A DNA stretch of 64,000 nucleotides from Aulostomus chinensis (lineage: Eukaryota; Chordata; Actinopteri; Syngnathiformes; Aulostomidae): the NCBI GenBank assembly GCA_037954235.1, contig JBBMOA010000022.1:3395001-3459000 (forward strand), given 5' to 3'. A program made the position numbers and the translations under genes. The notes under the pieces are model-generated. The model saw only the letters and a program-made list of their open reading frames with translations. It ran no database searches and was not told the origin of the DNA. Positions 22,283-33,164 of the stretch are shown one piece after another; the first letter of the stretch is position 1, and every line of letters begins with the position of its first letter.

Positions 22283-25190
22283 TTCCTGAAGCGGCAGTTT
22301 AAGGAGGCGAGAGAGGAGGAGAGGGGACCTCTGTCAGAGTTGCGAAACATACTCCGCAAGAAGCTCATGATCCTGAGGAGGGCTGAGTGGCACAGGAGAA
22401 GGAGGAAGAAAAGAGCCAGGAAGCGGACTGCCTTTCTAGCAAATCCATTTGGGTTTACAAAACAGCTGCTGGGGCAGAAGCGCAGTGGCCAACTTACCTG
22501 CTCCAAAGCTGAGATCGATCGTCACCTAGATGCAACCTACCGAGATGCCGCCAGGGAGCAAGAGCTGGGCGACTGCCAGTCCCTGATCGACCCACCTGTA
22601 CCAACGCTGGACTTCGATGGGAGGGAGCCCAGCTGGAAGGAGATCCAGGAGGTGGTCAAGAAGGCGAGATCAAGCTGAACCCCAGGACCTAGTGGGGTAC
22701 CTTACAAGGTATACAGGAACTGCCCAAAGTTACTCCACAGGCTCTGGAGGATTTTGAAGGTGATCTGGAGGAGGGGAAAGGTTGCTGAACAGTGGCGTTT
22801 CGCTGAAGGGATATGGATTCCAAAGGAGGAAGAGTCTAAGAACATCGATCAGTTTAGAACCATCTCCCTGCTCAGTGTTGAAGGGAAACTCTTCTTCAGC
22901 ATTGTTGCCAGGCGTCTGACAGACTACCTCCTGAAGAATTCCTACATCGACACTTCAGTCCAGAAAGGAGGGATCCCAAAGATATCGGGGTGTCTGGAGC
23001 ATAATAGAGTAGTCACCCAGCTGATTAGGGAAGCCAGAGAGAACAAGGGCGACCTAGTCGTACTGTGGCTGGACCTTGCAAACGCATATGGGTCCATACC
23101 TCACAAGCTGGTCGAAGAGGCATTACGCCGGCATCATGTCCCCGCCGAGTTCAGAAACCTCATTCTGGACTATTACAACAGGTTCAGTCTGAGGGTCTCA
23201 GCAGGGACCACAACATCAGACTGGCATAAGCTGGAGAAGGGAATCATCACTGGATGCACAATTTCAGTGATTCTCTTCGCACTTGCCATGAACATGCTGG
23301 CGAAGTCTGCTGAGGTTCAGTGCAGAGGGCCCCTAACCAAGTCCGGTGTGAGGCAGCCGCCCATCAGGGCCTTCATGGATGACCTGACTGTGACAACACT
23401 AAACGTCCCAGGGGGCAGATGGATCCTGAAGGGCTTGGAGGAATTAGCCACCTGGGCCCGCATGACCTTCAAGCCTGCAAAATCCAGATCCCTTGTGTTG
23501 AAGAAAGGAAAGGTTACCAACAAGTTCCACTTCACACTTGGTAGCATCCAAATACCATCCATCACCGACAAACCTATGAAGAGCCTCGGGAAGGTGTTCG
23601 ATTGCAGCCTGAAAGACAAGGCAGCCATCCATTCGACCAACCAGGAGCTGGAGGCGTGGCTAGCCAAGGTGGATAAGTCCGGTCTACCGGGCAAGTTCAA
23701 GGCCTGGGTGTACCAACATGGTATCCTCCCAAGGATTCTCTGGCCCCTCCTGTTGTACGAGGTCCCAGTCTCCACAGTCCAGGGCTTTGAGAGAAGAGTC
23801 AGCAGGTTCCTGCGGAAGTGGCTTGGTCTCCCTCGAAGTCTGAGCAGCATCGCCCTGTATGGCAAAAACAACATGCTGAAGCTCCCTATCAGCAGCCTGA
23901 ATGAGGAATTCAAGGTGAGCCGTACTAGGGAGGTGCTGCAGTACAGAGAGTCATGTGACCCTAAAGTCTCTCAAGCAGGGATCGTAGTCAGAACAGGGCG
24001 GAAATGGAGGGCAGCAGAGGCTGTGAATGTTGCTGAGTCACGGTTGCGGCACAGGGCTCTGGTGGGGACGGTGGCTCGGGGAAGAACAGGCCTGGGCAGC
24101 AGCAGTACAACATCTCGCTTTGACAAGGCAAGGGGGAAGGACAGGAGAGCACTGCTCCAGGAAGAGGTGCGAGCAGCAGTGGAAGAAGAGCGAGCCAGCA
24201 GGATGGTTGGGATGCGGCAGCAGGGAGCCTGGATGCGTTGGGAGCAGGCAGCAGAGCGTAAAGTCACGTGGACTGAGCTGTGGAAAGCCGAGCCCCAGCG
24301 TATAAAGTTTCTGATCCAGGCCGTCTATGACGTACTGCCAAGCCCATCTAACCTGTTCTGTTGGGGGAAGGTGGACTCTCCAACTTGCGCTCTGTACCAG
24401 AAGAGAGGGACCCTGGAGCACATCTTGAGCTGCTGCCCGAGAGGCCTGAGTGAGGGGCGCTATCGCTGGCGCCATGACCAGGTCTTGACGGCAATAGCGA
24501 ACTCCATCTGCAGTGGAATTGCACACTGCAAGCGCCTCCGCCCAGTGAAGAAGACCATCGCCTTTATCAGAGCTGGGGAAGAACCAACAGGACCAGCCAA
24601 GACCTGTTCCTCTGGCCTGCTGGCAATGGCACAAGACTGGGAGCTGAGAGTTGATCTGGGGAAGCAATTAAAGTTCCCAGAGATCGTGGCCACAACATCG
24701 CTAAGGCCAGACGTGGTGCTGACCTCAGCAACCTCCAAGCATGTCGTGCTCCTGGAACTCACGGTCCCTTGGGAAGACCGCATCGAGGAGGCCAACGAGC
24801 GAAAGAGGGCTAAGTACCAGGAGCTGGTGGAGGAGTGTCGGCGCAATGGGTGGCGAGCGAGATGTGAGCCCATTGAGGTGGGATGCAGAGGGTTTGCAGG
24901 CCAGTCCCTCTGCAGGGTTTACAACATGCTGGGCATTACGGGGGCCAGTAAGCGAAGGGCCATCAGGGAGGCCACGGAGGCAGCAGAGGTTGCCTCGCGT
25001 TGGCTGTGGATCAGGAGAAGAGATCCGTGGGTAGGGTAGCGCTACCTGGACACAAGTTGGGGGATTGATCATCCCCGGCTGGGTTGCCTGGGTGAGAGTG
25101 TATGATGTTGTGAGACCCGAAACACTCAATGAGCCCAGGAAACATCACTGATGATGTGTCCAGGTTGCATCACTAGTTGATGTATGTCAC
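22283..25190 (+). mobile_element. RLE-type non-LTR retrotransposon, 5'-truncated, with one in-frame stop
   Basis: One reading frame is open from about 22283 to the stop at 25037-25039, interrupted by a single TGA at 22676-22678. Parts in order: a basic N-terminal stretch (RAEWHRRRRKKRARKR); reverse transcriptase, with WLDLANAYGSIPH, LEKGIITGCTISV and the catalytic AFMDDLTV; a thumb region; a degenerate zinc knuckle (CALY then GTLEHILSCC); and a C-terminal restriction-like endonuclease (RPDVVL, then LLELTVPWE, then KRAKYQEL). This architecture belongs to the R2/R4/HERO-type LINEs; the exact clade is not resolved. About 150 bp of 3' UTR follows, ending in short GATG-rich near-repeats around 25150-25190. 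The single stop and a Tyr (24395-24397) where relatives have Cys suggest a young but dead copy. Confidence 0.85.
22754..25039 (+). pseudogene. Reverse transcriptase / restriction-like endonuclease ORF of the LINE
   Basis: The longest open segment of the retrotransposon, 761 codons after the premature TGA. It keeps the RT catalytic Asp pair (FMDD) and the endonuclease PD...ELT...K residues, and ends RWLWIRRRDPWVG. The frame continues upstream through the stop into the basic N-terminal part, so it is one broken polyprotein rather than two genes. It is unrelated to the neighbouring host genes. Confidence 0.8.
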
Positions 25191-25844
25191 AAGACCTCAG
25201 CCGCAACACAGACGAACTTATCAGGCGCTCCTGCTCGGCGGCAGGTGTAAGAAGTGAAAATCAAAACCCAACCTGGGCGGATAAACTGTCCCCTATGAAC
25301 GAGTGAAACATTTTTGATGTCACGTTACTCTCAAGTCCAGCGTGAGCGTCCAACAATGAACACCAACACAGACATTCTGCAGGTGAAACTCTACGACTGC
25401 ACTCTGCCTCAGCTCCAGCTGACAGACAGGAGGGAAGGTCCAGATTATTCGGAACTGGGTGCTCCTGGTGGGTCTGTATGGTCTGGGGAAAATGTAGCGC
25501 TTAGTTCAACTGATGATGATGATTGCTGTGTCATAATCATTCACATTTTATTTTTGGTGTGACTGTTTTTTGGCTGCGCTCTGCAACAAACAAAGATGCT
25601 TTCCGAAGGCTTCGATATCGCTGCGTCACCATAACACACATTTTGCCTTCAACTAATAGCGCACCTCCTTCCGTTTGGATATTGCACGAGATCCTGTTGG
25701 GATTTATTCAGCCGTTGCTCCTGACATCTTTTGTGTTCCTCTTGTGTCATGAGTGCATGATTGACAGTTACAGGAGGTGCTGTCGTTGTCAGGGGCAACA
25801 AGTAGCCTTCAGGCTTTGTTTACTAATATTCAAGAAATGATTTG
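25191..25844. other. Gene-free stretch between LINE and SINE
   Basis: No recognised exon or repeat. A short open frame at 25314-25562 has no family features. Confidence 0.4.
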
Positions 25845-26154
25845 TGTGGCAGCGCGGTGGTGCAGTGGTCAGCGCTGCCGCCTCACAGCAAGAAGGTTCT
25901 GGGTTTGAGCCCCAACTGGAGCACGGGGTCTTTCTGTGTGAGTCTGCTTGTTCTCCCTGTTCCTGCTGGGTTCTCTCTGGTACTCCAGCTTCCTCCACAG
26001 TCCAAAGACATCAAGAGGGACCAGGTTAATCCAGACTCTAAATTGACCGTAGGCGTGGCTGGGAGAGCCAATGGTTGTCTGTCTCTATGTGTTGGCCCTG
26101 CTGTGGACTGGTGACCTGTCCAGGGGGAAGGCTGCTGGGATAGGCTCCACCCCC
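25845..26154 (+). mobile_element. tRNA-related SINE-like repeat, copy 1 (3' tail missing)
   Basis: Begins with a tRNA-like head (GCGGTGGTGCAGTGGTCAGCG as A box, then GGGTTTGAGCCCC as a decayed B box). It continues through the body shared by the other copies (TTCTCCCTGTTCCTGC, TCCAAAGACATCAAG, TGGTTGTCTGTCTCTATGTG) and stops after GATAGGCTCCACCCCCC, without the GGATAAG...GGATGG tail. Confidence 0.8.
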
Positions 26155-26463
26155 CTTGTAGGTTCTCGTTCCTGTGCTGTTATTGCTGGTGCATGTTTTC
26201 GTGGATGTGCCCAGCTGACCATGTATGAACCTGTTGTTTACCAGGGTTTGAGAATAATCGGCATCAGCAAACACTGTGTCACTTGACTCGTCTCCTCATC
26301 AGCCATCATGTGACCGTTTCACATCCTCCTTGAAGTATTGATCAGCATTTATATTTATCTTGCCTGGCTCATTCCTGCTTCCCTCTGACCAGCAGGTCTC
26401 CAGGGCGCCATGGTTCAGTCTTATTACTCCAGACAGTAAAGCGTCTCGGGTCAGTCGACCGCC

Positions 26464-28435
26464 ATGCCGCTGCCGAATGGCTGCTCCGTCAACTCAGCTC
26501 GTGCAGACGAGAGCGAGGACAGAGAAACCCTCATCGAGAGCGATGATGGTATGTTTTTATTTGAGTTCATTTGAAAAAGCAATAAACTAGGAATAAAAAG
26601 AATACATCAACATGTACTAAAACTGAAAATGGCTGTTTTGATAAGTTCATATTCCTTTCAGTCTCATCTAATCTGTGCTTATTCTTCAATCATTCTTAAG
26701 ACTGGACGGTAACTGTTTCTACATTTAGAATAATTCTCCCATTAAAAGCCCTATTTGCTCTCTCTCAGAGAAACAAGCTGAGACGCTAAATTTAAAGATC
26801 ATCTTCCTGCATACTGATTTATGTTTTTCTCTGTTTGTAATACTGGAGTTTTCTTAGGTTTGTTATGTTCTGCTCTTCTAATGTCATTTCCTACATTTTG
26901 TCGTTCTGCTGTCTGTCAGTGATTCCCTGGTTCTAGATTATTTATGATGTAATGAGTTCGCTAGCTGACCACTGGATTGCTGCAGTAAAGTTTTGTTTTG
27001 CTGAAAATCACCAGCAGCTGCAGCAAAGAATTTGAAGTTGATGAATTAAAGCAACATAATTCAACATTTTTAGCTTAAACGAGCCTCATTCCTCATCCAA
27101 GCTCTGAATTCTTCCTCCAAAACCATGGAATATAAACTGACTGTGCATGGAACTCACTGTAGCTTGTAGCTGCCTTCAGGGACTGGAAGTCAGCTTGTAT
27201 TACTCATCACATGGTGTTTATAGAGAGAGCCGAAAGGAGAAACAAGGACCCTTACTCACTGCTAACCATGCTAATGCTAGCTGACCACTCTCTCTAAGCT
27301 GATGTCGTCGTCTTTGGTCAGTTCCTCCGCAGTGCTGCTCGGCTCGGCTCAGTCTGGCCATCCTCATGTTCTTCGGCTTCGCTGTGGTCTACGCTCTCCG
27401 GGTCAACCTCAGCGTGGCTATGGTGGTCATGGTGAATTCCACTGATCCCAAACCAGGCCAGAACAGCTCCATCGTTCACGCTTGTCCGCTGCCGTCAGGA
27501 TCAGAAAACACCACTGGGACTTTAACTCAGCCTGACGGGGTAACGTTAATCCAAGCAGTGCTTTTTACTTTTCTTCCTTCTTAAAAGGGAAACATTACAT
27601 TTGTGGAAATAAACTCATCATATAGAAAGATGAATGCTCATCCCTGCTCTGTGCTGCGTTGGGGGTTGAGACCCTCAGACACCAGCTAGCCGCTAATTAG
27701 CTCAGCACTGTCAATGGCAGTGGTTGGGAAATGTTACGAAACGTAACGTAAACATTTCTGCACGACAGTCTTAGCTTGCATCAGTATAAAGATGGTTGTC
27801 AAGGTCAAATACATCAACATTTCACATTGTATGCTATGACTACGCTCGCCCCCCCAGATCCCCCAGTACCTGTGGGACTCCCAGACCCAGGGCTGGCTGC
27901 TGGGGGCCTTCTTCTTTGGCTACCTGCTCACCCAGATCCCGGGGGGTTACCTGGCCGGTCATTATGGAGGAAGTGTCTTCATGGGCCTGGGCGTGCTGGG
28001 CACAGCTGTCCTCACCCTGCTCACCCCCCTGGCTGCTAACTGGGGGGCAACCTGGCTGTTTGCGCTGCGAGCGTTGGAGGGTTTTGGGGAGGTGAGAGTG
28101 CACCTGGCTGCAGGAAGTAGAAGGAAGTACCTGTAAAAGATAGAGCAGACAATGAGCTCCTAGAGAAACGTTCACACGATGGAAACGACAGATCCGTGTC
28201 GGTTCGTTCCCCACCTGAACCTGTGTGTCCACCTGTGTGTCCACCTGTCCTCAGGGCGTGACCTTCCCAGCTATGATGGCCATGTGGGCTCGCTGGGCTC
28301 CTCCCCTGGAGCGCTCTCGCCTGATGACCCTGTCGGGGTCCGGGGCCAACTTTGGAGCCTTTTTAGCTCTGCCTCTCACTGGCTACATCTGCCAAACATT
28401 GGGCTGGCCGGCTGTCTTCTACCTCTGCGGTGAGG

Positions 28436-28501
<66 letters not shown>

Positions 28502-30483
28502 AATGAAGTCATAAAGGTCTCCACAACAGGGGGGAACACCAGGAATTCATTTATTTTGGTAAAAAAAAAAAAAATACAGGACATGGTTGCTTCCCTCCAA
28601 ACATCTAAAAAAACGACAGGTGTTGTCATGACGCAAATGAAATATTCCACCACTAACTGTCAACACTGAACCACCACGGCTTTAATTAGTCACCAGTGTT
28701 TCTCTGTCCTAACCCTCTAGGGGGCGCCGGTTGCCTCTGGGCAATCTTTTGGTTCCTATTTGTGTCCGATGACCCTCGGACCCACCGTCGCATCAGCGAG
28801 GAGGAGAGAGATTACATCATGAACTCCATTGGGTCTCAGGTACGCGCAGAAACAAGTTTGATGTTCTGTGACTCGCGCTGAAACCCACGAGTGGTAAAAA
28901 AAACGACTCAGCAGGAGCTGAATTAGCAGCTGGGGACCTGAACCAGTCGCTGTTGCAGTTTGCATTTGCTGATGAGACGTAAAACTCTTGTCAAGCAGAG
29001 TTTTACTGTTTAGAATCTAAATTTAGACGAGTAGTTACAGCTGCTGAGATTATTCATCCAATAAATAATGAATAATATTCATCCTATAAAGCTGTTTCAG
29101 CTGTTTGCAGCTTTTTGTGTTGCATTCCCTACTGTCCTGGTTTCCCTTACGTTTCTCTTTTTTTACTTGTTTCTTGTTACTTTTCTTTATTTCCTTTATA
29201 TTATATTTGTGCTTTGCCATCACCAGACCTTTTCCACAGATCCACCACAGACTGGAGCTCACATACTCCTCCCTCGCTGTCAAAAAACCTTTTTTACATA
29301 AAACGCTTGTAACTCAACAGTCTTTCCTTTCATAAACTGACCTTCCTCCTCCTTCCTCCACCGTCTCCTGGTGGTTACTGACTGTCTCGTGTGAGCGCGT
29401 TGTTTTTTTTTCTGAAGATGTTTGGTCTCATCTCAACCGACCCTCCAGGGTACAGGTCACGGCTGGTCCGTGCCCCTGCTGTCCATGCTGATGTCTGTGC
29501 CTCTGTGGGCCATCATCGTCACCCAGATGTGTTCCAACTGGTCCTACTACACGCTGCTCACATCACTGCCCACCTACATGGACAACATCCTGCACTTTGA
29601 CCTCCAGTCGGTGAGGCTCCTCTGCTTCCTGTTCAACGCTAGTTGCAGTGACATGTTTATGGAGATGGATGTCTTGGCTCTCTAACGGTTCTGTGACCAG
29701 CTCTTTGGAGGAACTCTGCTAAGATCCTTTTTTTCAATTAAAATTGGAAATAATGAAACAAGAATGAGGCAGCGCAGTGGTGCAGTGGTCCTCACTGTGG
29801 CCCCCCAGTTAGAAGGTTGTGGGTGGAGCCCCGGCTGCAGCACGGGGTCTTTCTGGGTGAGCCTCCATGTTCTCCCTGTTCCTGCTGGGTTCTCTCTGGT
29901 ACTCCAGCTTCCTCCACAGTCCAAAGACATCAAGAGGGACCAGGTTAATCCAGACTCTAAATTGACCGTAGGCGTGGCTGGGAGAGCCAATGGTTGTCTG
30001 TCTCTATGTGTTGGCCCTGCAATGGACTGGTGACCCGTCCAGGGTGAACCTGAAGGCTGCTGGGATAGGCTCCACCCCCCTATGACCCTTAACAGGATAA
30101 GCAGTAGAAAATGGATGGAAAGTAGAATGATGATTAACCCTTCTGATGTTCAATTTCAAATCCAGTCAAACTAATCTCATCTAGATATTATTTGCAAAAC
30201 TTTCAGCCCCAAAATGGAAATCATTCAGCTACGTTTGGACATTTGAGCGAAAACCATTTTAAAATGGTGTTGGTGGGATTTTAGCGGAGAAACAAAGACC
30301 TTCATGTAGAATTTGTGGGCTTGGATTTCTCTGCAGCTCAAGAACTCACACATTCTGCCTGCAGCCAAGGCAACATCTTTGCTGTTTTTATTTATGTTTG
30401 ATCAGTTATCATCATGACCTGGCAACAAGGTCGTCATTCTCAACTAGAAGAGAGCAAGTAACTTTTCATCAGTGCATCGCTGA

Positions 30484-30529
<46 letters not shown>

Positions 30530-32959
30530 GTCTCTCTCTCTCTCTCTCTGTGTCTTCCTGTCCAGAACGGCTTCCTGTCTGCGCTGCCCTACCTGGGTGC
30601 CTGGCTGTTGTCCACGCTGTCAGGTGTGGTAGCAGACAGCCTCATCAAGAGGAGGGTGTTCAGCGTCACCAACGTACGCAAGATCTTCACGCTCACAGGC
30701 AAGGAAACATTCCCACTCAGACTAAACACACAATCTCTCTGAGTTAAAGGTCTCCCATAACTTACACTTGCTGAGCAGCCCAGATGGAATGAGAGTTTAA
30801 TTCAAAATTTTAAAAATTCCATTTGCGTACCCCCCCCCCCCCCCGACACGTCCTCTGTTTCGCTCTGCAGGCCTGCTGCCAGCAGCCGGCTTCCTCGCGG
30901 CTGTGAGTTACGCCGGCTGCAGCCAAACCTTGACCGTCACCTTCCTCACTCTCTCCACAACCATCGCAGGGACCAGCGCCTCCGGAGTCTTCATCAACCA
31001 GATCGACATTGCTCCTCGGTGGGTTTCAGCATCCTCACGCGTGAGAGCAGGACTGCCACTCACCACATCAGTACGACTGAAAAACTGTAAACGATATCCA
31101 GAACAAGGAAATAAACCTTTATTGATATGCGCTCAAAGCAACAAAAAACAAATCCCAAAGTATTCAGCTCACAATGATTCAAAAAGCAAATCTTCAAACT
31201 GGAGTTGATGAGGCAGAGATCGCGTTTGCCGGCACTGAGGAAGCTCTTCCCTCTCCTCTGCAGGTACGCTGGCTTTCTTCTGGGAATCACCAACACGTTC
31301 GGGACAATTCCTGGAGTGGTGGCGCCAATCGTCGCTGGATACTTCACTGAAGATGTAAGATTGAAAAGTTCATCTCAGTCTCTCCCGTCAGACCTTCTTA
31401 TCAGCGGAAAATGAAGCATTGGGATGTCTTGTTGATGGACTTGTTGACACTTTTTGACAAATTCCCCCTGAACGTCTGCTGATCACCTGGGGTCGGCCAT
31501 ACGTCCGGATTTAGGCAGGGCAGTCAGGAATTTAAATGCCTTGTCCGGAACATCTATTTGTCCTCCTTTTTGGAGTTGCCCTTGAACACAACGCAGCATA
31601 TCATCCGATGGTGTAAGACTGTTAAAAAAGATTCGTCACTAAATGCTGCAACGTGTCCCCCTTTTTGGTGATGTGGAAATGGCCACCCCGCGATCACCTG
31701 ATTACTTTGATGCTAGCGGTTAGCGACTCCATGTGCCCGGTCCCCTCTGTTGCAGTCATTTTGTAAAAAAAACTAAATCAGCTGGACATGCCAGCTTTTT
31801 GAAAAATACACTGATCGTCCATCGTCTCTAGAACCGGGCAAGAAGATGGATCCCCCCCCCGCTGGCCGCAGACCCACACAGATCAGCTGCCTGCATTTAG
31901 CTCAGCGCGATGAATGGTTGCAGTTGGGTTGTGTTAGCATAACTTCCTCAAAAGTCATCCGGCTGAGAGCACTTCCCAAAACTGGTCTGTTCCTTATAAT
32001 CATTTCACCACAATGCGAGACTCGAAATTCATAGATATGAGAAGAGAAGAACACAACAAAAGAGTTTTGTTTTCTCCCTCCTGACCTCAGCAGGCGACGC
32101 TGCTGCTGCTCAGCCAAACCTTCTCAGCGTTACTCTGGGTTGCAACTCCTGCTCTCAGTCTCTCCAGCGGGACCGACGAGGCTAAACGGGAGTGGCACCT
32201 TGTTCCGTTTCAGCAGGTGAAGTCAACCCGGCTGTCAAAACGCTGCAGGGGTCCAATAGTTTTGTTAGTGGGGGCGTGTCAGACTCTGGCGCCGCAGTGA
32301 CACGAGCGCGGTAACTTGGTTAACACTGGTCAGTGAGGGATTTTTTTTTTTGATTGAATAGAAAATAAACCCACGTCGTCCAGCTCTCTAGGAACGAATG
32401 CATCAACTGAACTAAATGTCCCACATCTGTAAACCCAGTTGGAATCAATAGTGGGTCACTAGAATAGTTTCATCTCATGTATTTGCACAAAGCCACGTCC
32501 CTGTTAGATGGCCAGCAGTCGTGTGAGCTTTGGGAGCCCAGCGTCTGTGCTCAACAATACGGGGTTTATCCGGCTGTGACGCGGTAAATCTGGTGGGCCT
32601 CCCGACAGGCGACACCGCTCAGCCTCTCTGACCTCACTTATTTTTAAACCACTTTTACTGCAGCTGCTGATAACAAGCACCGCGCACCACACACGAAAGC
32701 CTAAATCCAAGCGAGGGAGATTGTGTTGCGGCGCAGTGGTGCTCCCCTGGATCCGATGGCGACACATTCCGACTATTAAAAGCCGGTCTTCTTCTGTGGT
32801 TGACAGCACACCATGGCAGGCTGGAGAAAGGTATTCTGGGTGGCAGCCGGCGTCAACGTCGGCGGTGCTCTCATCTTCACGATTTTCGGCAGCGGGAAGC
32901 TCCAGAAGTGGGCCGTCACTGAGGAAGAGAGGAAGAGGTGCAGCTCCATCTCAGCGTAA
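26464..32959 (+). CDS. slc17a5: Sialin-like lysosomal/vesicular anion transporter (SLC17A5)
   Basis: Major-facilitator transporter; sialin exports sialic acid from lysosomes with H+ and can load acidic amino acids into vesicles. Ten exons: 26464-26548, 27322-27539, 27858-28091, 28255-28429, 28721-28839, 29449-29610, 30566-30698, 30871-31018, 31264-31354 and 32807-32959. Together they give 505 residues, all phases consistent (human about 495). Visible parts are an N-terminal dileucine-type sorting motif DRETLI, the first membrane helix (LAILMFFGFAVVYALRVNLS), an N-glycosylation-rich loop, GWLLGAFFFGYLLTQIPGG, RALEGFGEGVTFPAM, APPLERSRL, NGFLSALPYLGAWL and YAGFLLGITNTFGTIPG. The intron after 30698 is GC-AG. 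Introns carry a SINE, CA and TC repeats. It lies upstream of the eef1a pair, as in human 6q13. Confidence 0.92.
28441..28499 (+). repeat. (CA)n microsatellite in slc17a5 intron
   Basis: A pure CA run of about 29 units starts 12 bp after the exon ending at 28429, very close to the donor site. Confidence 0.95.
29764..30121 (+). mobile_element. tRNA-related SINE-like repeat, copy 2, in slc17a5 intron
   Basis: Near full-length copy from GGCAGCGCAGTGGTGCAG to the tail GGATAAGCAGTAGAAAATGG. Its body closely matches copies 1 and 4. The tRNA-like B box is decayed (GGGTGGAGCCCC). Confidence 0.85.
30487..30550 (+). repeat. (TC)n tract forming the pyrimidine tract of an slc17a5 acceptor
   Basis: An almost pure TC run directly precedes TTCCTGTCCAG and the exon at 30566, so it serves as an expanded polypyrimidine tract. 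Confidence 0.9.
30699..30870 (+). other. slc17a5: GC-AG intron of slc17a5
   Basis: The exon ends CTCACAG and the intron begins GCAAGG. The next exon starts after CTCTGCAG at 30871 and continues the frame as TGLLPAAGF. GC donors usually have an otherwise strong consensus, as here. A run of C residues lies just before the acceptor (about 30830-30844). Confidence 0.75.
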
Positions 32960-33091
32960 ACTCTAAACTACTCAAACACTGGGCTTTTCTACAGAGGAAA
33001 TAAATTAGTAAATAAACACAGCTTTAGAAGCTGGGGGAGGTGAACTCCTGCTTCCAGACCCATCTGGGCATTCAGACAAGGAGCACAATCC

Positions 33092-33164
33092 TGCCGAAAC
33101 CCGGGATCGAACCAGGGACCTTTAGATCTTCAGTCTAACGCTCTCCCAACTGAGCTATTTCGGC
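33092..33164 (-). tRNA. tRNA-Phe (GAA)
   Basis: On the minus strand a 73-nt cloverleaf begins GCCGAAATAGCTCAGTTGGG and ends in TTTCGGCA. The acceptor stem GCCGAAA pairs with TTTCGGC. The D-arm A box, the T-arm GGTTCGATCC and the anticodon loop CTGAAGA with anticodon GAA are all intact. No T-run terminator is obvious immediately downstream. It is a single copy 0.1 kb after the slc17a5 poly(A) signal (32999-33004). Confidence 0.95.

Noticed and set aside
24038..24667. 209-codon minus-strand open frame
   Set aside because: Antisense of the LINE reverse transcriptase frame.
25314..25562. 82-codon open frame between the LINE and a SINE
   Set aside because: No recognised domain and no support from splice sites or neighbours.
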